Part shown: piece by piece, positions 36,347 through 40,265 of the stretch | How the letters are laid out: every line of letters begins with the position of its first letter | How positions within the stretch are numbered: position 1 is the first letter of the stretch | DNA from: Lachnospiraceae bacterium | GTDB lineage: Bacteria > Bacillota > Clostridia > Lachnospirales > Lachnospiraceae | Reading direction: 5' to 3' | Length of the DNA stretch: 40,265 nt | Assembly: GCA_030526195.1 (NCBI GenBank) | Contig: JAUNDG010000024.1 | Coordinates: 1 to 40,265 of the forward strand | The notes under the pieces: generated by a model | Database searches by the model: none | What the model was told of the DNA's origin: nothing | The model's input: the letters and a program-made list of their open reading frames with translations, nothing else | Translations under genes and position numbers: made by a program

Positions 36347-37925
36347 GAATCGATGTGTTGAAACGGAAATCAAAATGAAAAATAAGACAAGATTAAAAAA
36401 TGGCCTGCGCCTCGTCATTTACGGGCTGATGGCTCTGCAGATCGCCATGAGCTTCTATCTGATGGTGAAAAGCCTGAATTATATTCCCAGCTTTGGGGAT
36501 ACCATCGAGTATCTGGAACTGAGTCAGTCCCTGGCACCGGACGAGTATCGCCCGATTCTCTATCCGCTGTTTTTGCGCCTGATGACAGGCATCACGGAGG
36601 CTCATTACCACACGCTCACCTATATCATCCAGACTGTGGCAGCGCTTTTGGCCTTTTTCTACGCGCTTCATGTGCTGAACCGCCGCTGGGAGAAGCCTTT
36701 TGGAGAGGGTGAACTGTGGTTTTTTTCCCTGTTTGGCATCAGCATCCCCATCGTGACCTTCATGAATATGTCGGTGCTGACGGATTCCTTTGCGCTGTCG
36801 GCGCTGCTGGTGATGGGGGCGTTGCTCATCGAGTGCCTCGTGGGCGATCCCGGGCGTTTCTATTGGCGCTGGATTCTGGTTGGCCTTCTTTATATGGTCC
36901 AGGCGCTGCTTCGACAGGATCGGCTTTACAGCATCCTCATTTTCGTGCTGCTTCTTGTGGTGGGGCAGCTGGTGCGGGGGATTGTTCGCATGAAGCATCA
37001 CGCGACGGCGGAGGTATCAGTTTGTCAGCCGGGAGATTTCCCGGAAGACCGAGTCTCTGAGCCTGCCATGTCTGATCGCCGGGAAAAGGACACTGTGATA
37101 ACGGGCGATGTCCCGACACACTGCTCCGGCATCCGAAAATGGCTGCTGACACTGGTCATTCCGGTGCTTATCATGCTGCTGGCCTTCGGGACGGTGCGTT
37201 TCATCGGCAGCAAGACCCAGGAGCCGGGGCGTCACGGCCGCATCACCACCAATGCCTCCCTGGTGCTTCTCGATCGCATCGTGTGGCCCCATCTGGCGGA
37301 GCATTACGAAGCCATGCCGGAGGATATCAAGCACACCATTTCCTATGAGGAAGCGGTGACCTTTGATGAGCACAACAATAATGTCATGTACCAGCTGGCC
37401 GCCATCATGTATGAGCGGGTTGGCAAAGAGCAGGCGGAAGAGATGTTCACGGATATGGCCCGCGTGGTCTGGCAGCGGGATAAAGGGTGCGTCATAAAGG
37501 ACATTGTGCGGGATATTGCCGGGTTTGTGTTCATGCCCCAGCGCTACGGCGCCCGGGTGCTGGGCATCACCACCGACAAGCCGCGGTTTGGCTGGAACGC
37601 CCAGTGCTTCTATGACAGCTCCCGCAGGGGCGTCATCTGGACGGAGCGCTATTTCTCCGTGGTCTTTGCCCTTATCCTGTTCCCCTTGGCGGCGCTTGTG
37701 TGCCTCTTTTCGAAAATGGGGCGTCGGCGGCTTTTCGTGCTGAAGCCGTTCCTCCTCATCACGGTGCTCATCGGTCTCTGGTTTGCGGTGGGCGACGGTG
37801 CACCCCCCAATGAGCGTTATGAAATGATCGGGTATGCCACCGGCTGCTTCATCATGCTGGCCGGGCTGAAAGAATTAAAGAGTCCGGACATTGTGCCTTG
37901 CGGGTATTGCGAGTGCCCGTTTTAA
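36339..37925 (+). CDS. GT-C-like polytopic membrane glycosyltransferase
   Basis: This 528-residue protein has about nine to ten hydrophobic helices and a first outside loop with FGDTIEYLELSQ, the acidic loop expected in GT-C enzymes that use polyprenyl-phosphate sugars. A hydrophilic insertion of about 50 residues and a large outside domain (about 305-430) are present. With the GT2-GtrA partner it could glycosylate a wall polymer or surface protein. Family identity is inferred from topology and context. The start is either 36339 (overlaps the previous stop; GGAG) or 36375 (GGAA). The last 13 codons overlap a repeat shared with the 39.2-kb region, so the C terminus may be repeat-derived. Ends in TAA. 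Confidence 0.72.
   Translation: MPENRCVETEIKMKNKTRLKNGLRLVIYGLMALQIAMSFYLMVKSLNYIPSFGDTIEYLELSQSLAPDEYRPILYPLFLRLMTGITEAHYHTLTYIIQTVAALLAFFYALHVLNRRWEKPFGEGELWFFSLFGISIPIVTFMNMSVLTDSFALSALLVMGALLIECLVGDPGRFYWRWILVGLLYMVQALLRQDRLYSILIFVLLLVVGQLVRGIVRMKHHATAEVSVCQPGDFPEDRVSEPAMSDRREKDTVITGDVPTHCSGIRKWLLTLVIPVLIMLLAFGTVRFIGSKTQEPGRHGRITTNASLVLLDRIVWPHLAEHYEAMPEDIKHTISYEEAVTFDEHNNNVMYQLAAIMYERVGKEQAEEMFTDMARVVWQRDKGCVIKDIVRDIAGFVFMPQRYGARVLGITTDKPRFGWNAQCFYDSSRRGVIWTERYFSVVFALILFPLAALVCLFSKMGRRRLFVLKPFLLITVLIGLWFAVGDGAPPNERYEMIGYATGCFIMLAGLKELKSPDIVPCGYCECPF
37884..37919 (+). repeat. short dispersed repeat, copy C
   Basis: This 36-bp block matches 39234-39269 at 28 of 36 positions (core TGCGGGTATTGCG). 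It overlaps the 3' end of the GT-C-like gene. A shorter relative without the middle is at 38154-38171. Confidence 0.5.
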
Positions 37926-37953
37926 CGGAATAGAATTAAGAAAAGAACAGAAA

Positions 37954-37992
37954 AATCCCCGGGAGTCAATTCACTCATGATTCCCGGGGATT
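37954..37992 (+). terminator. hairpin after the GT-C-like gene
   Basis: AATCCCCGGGA (37954-37964) pairs perfectly with TCCCGGGGATT (37982-37992). There is no T run on the plus strand, so it is a weak terminator or stability element; read from the minus strand it is also a candidate for the HAD gene. Confidence 0.6.
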
Positions 37993-38023
37993 ACTATATC
38001 TGTTGTTCTGTTATTGAACTGCA

Positions 38024-38084
38024 GCAAGCATTCCCCCGCTTCAAAGACGCAGAGTCTTAAGCGGGGGTTACGGGGGAAGCTTGC
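38024..38084 (+). repeat. dispersed hairpin motif, copy 1
   Basis: Inner stem CCCCCGCTT (38033-38041)/AAGCGGGGG (38059-38067) and outer arms GCAAGC (38024-38029)/GCTTGC (38079-38084) enclose the core TCAAAGACGCAGAGTCTT (38041-38058). A second CGGGGG (38071-38076) could pair instead, giving alternative folds. Confidence 0.65.
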
Positions 38085-38171
38085 ATCAGCAGGGGTAAAA
38101 GCCCCTGCTGATGGGCTACCGAAGGTAGCTGTGGTTCACGAGCAAGTAGCGAAGCGGATTGCGAGTGTCCG
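38085..38171 (+). repeat. structured intergenic stretch, possible ncRNA or mobile-element relic
   Basis: Two perfect hairpins follow copy 1: ATCAGCAGGGG/CCCCTGCTGAT (38085-38112) and GCTACC/GGTAGC (38115-38129). Then comes GCGAAGCGGA and repeat copy A (38154-38171). The order of hairpins resembles end regions of IS200/IS605-type elements with their guide RNAs, but no TnpA or TnpB is seen. An 84-codon ORF here is not credible. Confidence 0.4.
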
Positions 38172-38260
38172 CTTTACATGTCTGAGATGTTCATCTCATG
38201 GCGACAGAATCGAGCACCATGCTCTTTTGGGCTGGTATCAGAATTCTGAGACAGCCATGA

Positions 38261-39070
38261 TTATATAAGATGATAGTGCTCCAGTGCATGCCGGATGCCG
38301 CCGTCCTCCAGCTTTTTGGTGACGAACTCTGTCTCCGGATCCAGGGCCGGTGAGTGCTCGCCCATGGCGACGGTGTGCTTGGCGTAAACAAACATAGACA
38401 GGTCATTGGTGCTGTCGCCGAAGACATAAATATCGTCCAGCGTCAGGCCCAGTGACCGGCGGACATAGTCGATGGCCGTGGCCTTGGTGTAGGGCTTCTG
38501 GATGCATTCATACATCTGGTTGCCCCGGTCGATGATGGAAATGTCATTGGCGATGGCGTCAAAGAAGACATCCTTATCGCTCTTTTCATCCACAAAGACG
38601 ACGAACTTATCCGCATCGATGACCGGATCATCCTGGGACACCTTGATGGCGAGCCCCATGTCGTGGGCCGTTTTGCGCAGCGATTCCACCTGGGGGAAAC
38701 GGCTGGTTTCCTTCGGGAAATACATGTCCCTGGTGCCCTCGAGGATCATGTCCATGTGGCACTGCCGGGCCATTTTCACAAGGAAAGCGGACAGTTCCGG
38801 GGATAAAGCGCTGTAAAAGAGCACCTCATTGTGGAAAATGATCCGTGAGCCGCAGCCACACAGATACCCGTCCATAGGCAGGGCCATGGCTGAAGGCGCA
38901 ATGGAGCAAATGGTGCGGCCGGTGTTGATGAAAAGATGATGGCCCCGGTCGCAGGCGGCCTGCAGGGTTTCCGGCAGACCTGCCGGGCAGTCATCGGTGC
39001 AGTCGGGCAGCAGAGTGCCGTCGATGTCAAAGAATAAAGCAGCACCCTTGGGTGCGGATGTTTGTGTCAT
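38261..39070 (-). CDS. HAD-superfamily phosphatase (Cof-type, IIB)
   Basis: This 269-residue cytoplasmic hydrolase has motif I FDIDGTLL (about 14-21), motif II INTGR, a type IIB cap (about 85-185), motif III Lys in TKATAI and motif IV GDSTNDLSMF. Such enzymes dephosphorylate sugar phosphates or flavin-type metabolites; the substrate cannot be assigned. The start at 39070 follows AGGAGAT on the minus strand; a start 60 bases further upstream has no such site. Ends in TAA. Confidence 0.9.
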   Translation of the reverse strand: MTQTSAPKGAALFFDIDGTLLPDCTDDCPAGLPETLQAACDRGHHLFINTGRTICSIAPSAMALPMDGYLCGCGSRIIFHNEVLFYSALSPELSAFLVKMARQCHMDMILEGTRDMYFPKETSRFPQVESLRKTAHDMGLAIKVSQDDPVIDADKFVVFVDEKSDKDVFFDAIANDISIIDRGNQMYECIQKPYTKATAIDYVRRSLGLTLDDIYVFGDSTNDLSMFVYAKHTVAMGEHSPALDPETEFVTKKLEDGGIRHALEHYHLI

Positions 39071-39233
39071 GTGTTGAATCTCCTGATCGTGAACCGTAAG
39101 CAAACTGAATGAGAAGACGAGGGGGCGCACCTTCTTTATGAAAATGGGTCAGTGCGACACCGCCTGATAATTTACCACAAACTCATTTCCTGTGCAAATG
39201 GACATTGCATTGAGTACAAGAACAAATGGCGAA

Positions 39234-39269
39234 GCGGACATCGTGTTCTGCGGGTATTGCGCGTGTGCG
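39234..39269 (+). repeat. short dispersed repeat, copy B
   Basis: It matches 37884-37919 at 28 of 36 positions and is preceded by GGCGAA as at 38149. No convincing gene occupies 39071-39535; a 69-codon frame across the repeat is rejected. Confidence 0.5.
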
Positions 39270-39332
39270 ATTGCAGCCCGATGTGACGATGTGACAAAGG
39301 AACATTTTCGCGTAAATGAATCGGCGCGAGGC

Positions 39333-39361
39333 TTAACATTTCCGTTGTTTCATTATATAAT
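39333..39361 (+). promoter_or_regulatory. promoter of the COG0523 gene
   Basis: TTAACA (39333-39338) and TATAAT (39356-39361) are 17 bp apart. The expected start near 39368 gives a structured leader of about 170 nt. Confidence 0.75.
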
Positions 39362-39402
39362 GGCGAAGTGTATGCAAGGGATGGCAAAGCCATATTCCTG
39401 AG

Positions 39403-39459
39403 GGACACAGGTATTCTCTGACTCAAAGGTGTGGAGTCTTCAGGGAATGGCGCGTGTCC
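39403..39459 (+). repeat. dispersed hairpin motif, copy 3, in the COG0523 leader
   Basis: Outer arms GGACAC (39403-39408)/GTGTCC (39454-39459) and inner arms ATTCTCTG (39413-39420)/CAGGGAAT (39441-39448) enclose TCAAAGGTGTGGAGTCTT (39423-39440). It lies within the transcribed leader, so it could be a regulatory RNA element for the metal chaperone. Confidence 0.6.
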
Positions 39460-39535
39460 GTATCCGGTACTCAATCGGAGGTGCGGCGGTAGTAGCGCGG
39501 CCCTTCGTTCGATAGATTTGAAGGAGGTTTTGAAA

Positions 39536-40265
39536 ATGACGAAAATCGATATCATCTCCGGTTTTCTCGGAGCCGGCAAAACAACACTGATCAAGAAGCT
39601 CCTGATGGGCGCACTTAAAGGCGAAAAAGTGGTGCTGATCGAAAATGAATACGGTGACATTTCCATCGACGGCGGTTTCCTTGAGGAAGCCGGCATCGAG
39701 ATCCGTGAAATGTTCTCCGGTTGCATCTGCTGCTCACTGGTGGGCGATTTCACCGTGGCGCTGAAGGAAGTCATCGAAAACTACAATCCGGCCCGTATCA
39801 TCATCGAACCGACCGGTGTCGGCAAGCTGTCCGATGTTATCAAGGCCGTTGAATCTGTGAAAATGGATGATGTGGTCCTCAACAGCTTCACCACCGTGTG
39901 CGATGTCAACAAAGCCAAAATGTACATTGAAAACTTCGGCGAATTCTACGGCAACCAGCTGCAGTTCGCCCGTACCGTTGTGCTGAGCCGCACCGATACC
40001 GCCAAGGCCACCAATGAAAAGGTTGCCGAGGTTGTGGATATCATCCGCGAGCTCAATCCCAACGCTGCCATCATCACCACACCGGTGGATGAGATCGACA
40101 GCCATCAGCTGATGGCCACCATCGAAAAGGGCCGCGCTGTGGACGATGAATTTATGGCTGAGGTAGCCGCTGAGGTCGAGAAGCATCATCATCACCATCA
40201 TGATCATGAGGACGGTTGCTGCTGCGGTCATGACCATGATCATGACCATCACCATCACCATGACC
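39536..40265 (+). CDS. COG0523 (CobW-type) GTPase metallochaperone, 3' truncated
   Basis: The first 243 residues are present; the gene runs off the window. It is a G3E GTPase with Walker A SGFLGAGKTT (about 8-17), the metal motif GCICC (Cys63, 65, 66), and EPTGVG plus a SRTD base-recognition motif. A His-rich stretch from residue 217 (H-repeats, CCC and HD repeats) is typical of zinc or nickel insertion proteins. The usual C-terminal domain would follow. AAGGAGG (39521-39527) fixes the ATG at 39536. The leader contains hairpin copy 3. The metal cannot be told; zinc, nickel and cobalt all occur in the family. Confidence 0.92.
   Translation, partial: MTKIDIISGFLGAGKTTLIKKLLMGALKGEKVVLIENEYGDISIDGGFLEEAGIEIREMFSGCICCSLVGDFTVALKEVIENYNPARIIIEPTGVGKLSDVIKAVESVKMDDVVLNSFTTVCDVNKAKMYIENFGEFYGNQLQFARTVVLSRTDTAKATNEKVAEVVDIIRELNPNAAIITTPVDEIDSHQLMATIEKGRAVDDEFMAEVAAEVEKHHHHHHDHEDGCCCGHDHDHDHHHHHD

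Noticed and set aside
37884-38171. Definite IS200/IS605 guide-RNA assignment
   Set aside because: The hairpin order is suggestive, but no TnpA or TnpB remnant and no remembered consensus supports it; kept only as an open alternative.
38014-38268. 84-codon plus-strand frame
   Set aside because: It spans several strong hairpins and ends in antisense overlap with the HAD gene; more likely structured non-coding DNA.
39192-39401. 69-codon frame with a CGYC motif resembling a zinc ribbon
   Set aside because: It covers the COG0523 promoter and a dispersed repeat; the motif is shared with the repeat-derived end of another gene, so it is not independent evidence.
1-40265. tRNA, rRNA, CRISPR, prophage or intact insertion sequence
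   Set aside because: No cloverleaf, ribosomal segment, regularly spaced repeat array, integrase or transposase was found on either strand.

Overview
The window looks like a chromosomal segment of a Gram-positive Bacillota, most likely a mid-GC anaerobic Clostridia-type organism. The signs are strong AGGAGG ribosome sites, TTGACA/TATAAT promoters, CWB2-type and sortase-type surface proteins, hybrid histidine kinases with the NMSHDIRTPMNAI box, a LacI/Rbs-type sugar operon, an ECF biotin S component (BioY) and a tryptophanase. No rRNA, tRNA, CRISPR array, phage or intact insertion sequence was found.

Layout. 0.2-3.6 kb: a copper-efflux unit, csoR then copA, behind a promoter with two CsoR-type operators; copA is fused in frame to a CopZ-like domain that has its own ribosome site. 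4.15-9.7 kb: two consecutive hybrid sensor kinases. 10-13.1 kb: a secreted, wall-anchored protein with an aerolysin/ETX-like segment. 13.25-14.07 kb: an SseB-like protein. 14.3-14.8 kb: a cluster of GGTGCC/GGCACC hairpin repeats. 14.9-17.7 kb (minus): a CWB2 surface protein. 17.9-19.8 kb: a regulator-like protein with two HTH segments. 20-21.6 kb: pgi. 21.8-28.5 kb: a divergent LacI repressor and a sugar operon (lipoprotein, ATPase, permease, RbsD/FucU mutarotase, metallo-beta-lactamase-fold enzyme). 28.7-29.9 kb: an MFS transporter. 30.2-32.3 kb: a third hybrid kinase. 32.5-33.9 kb (minus): tryptophanase. 34.3-34.9 kb: bioY behind BirA-like sites. 35.2-37.9 kb: a GT2-GtrA fusion and a GT-C-like membrane protein. 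38.3-39.1 kb (minus): a HAD phosphatase. 39.5 kb to the edge: a COG0523 (CobW-type) GTPase with a His-rich tail, truncated by the window.

Most unusual feature. Two neighbouring genes, the second kinase and the ETX-like surface protein, are each cut by a single in-frame TAG. Homology or architecture continues seamlessly on both sides and there is no credible restart. None of the 22 complete genes ends in TAG (15 TAA, 7 TGA). TAG may therefore be read as sense or suppressed here; two coincidental nonsense mutations are the alternative. Second in interest is a dispersed hairpin family at 35.0, 38.0 and 39.4 kb: an 18-nt loop is conserved while the flanking stems change but stay paired, and one copy lies in the leader of the COG0523 gene.
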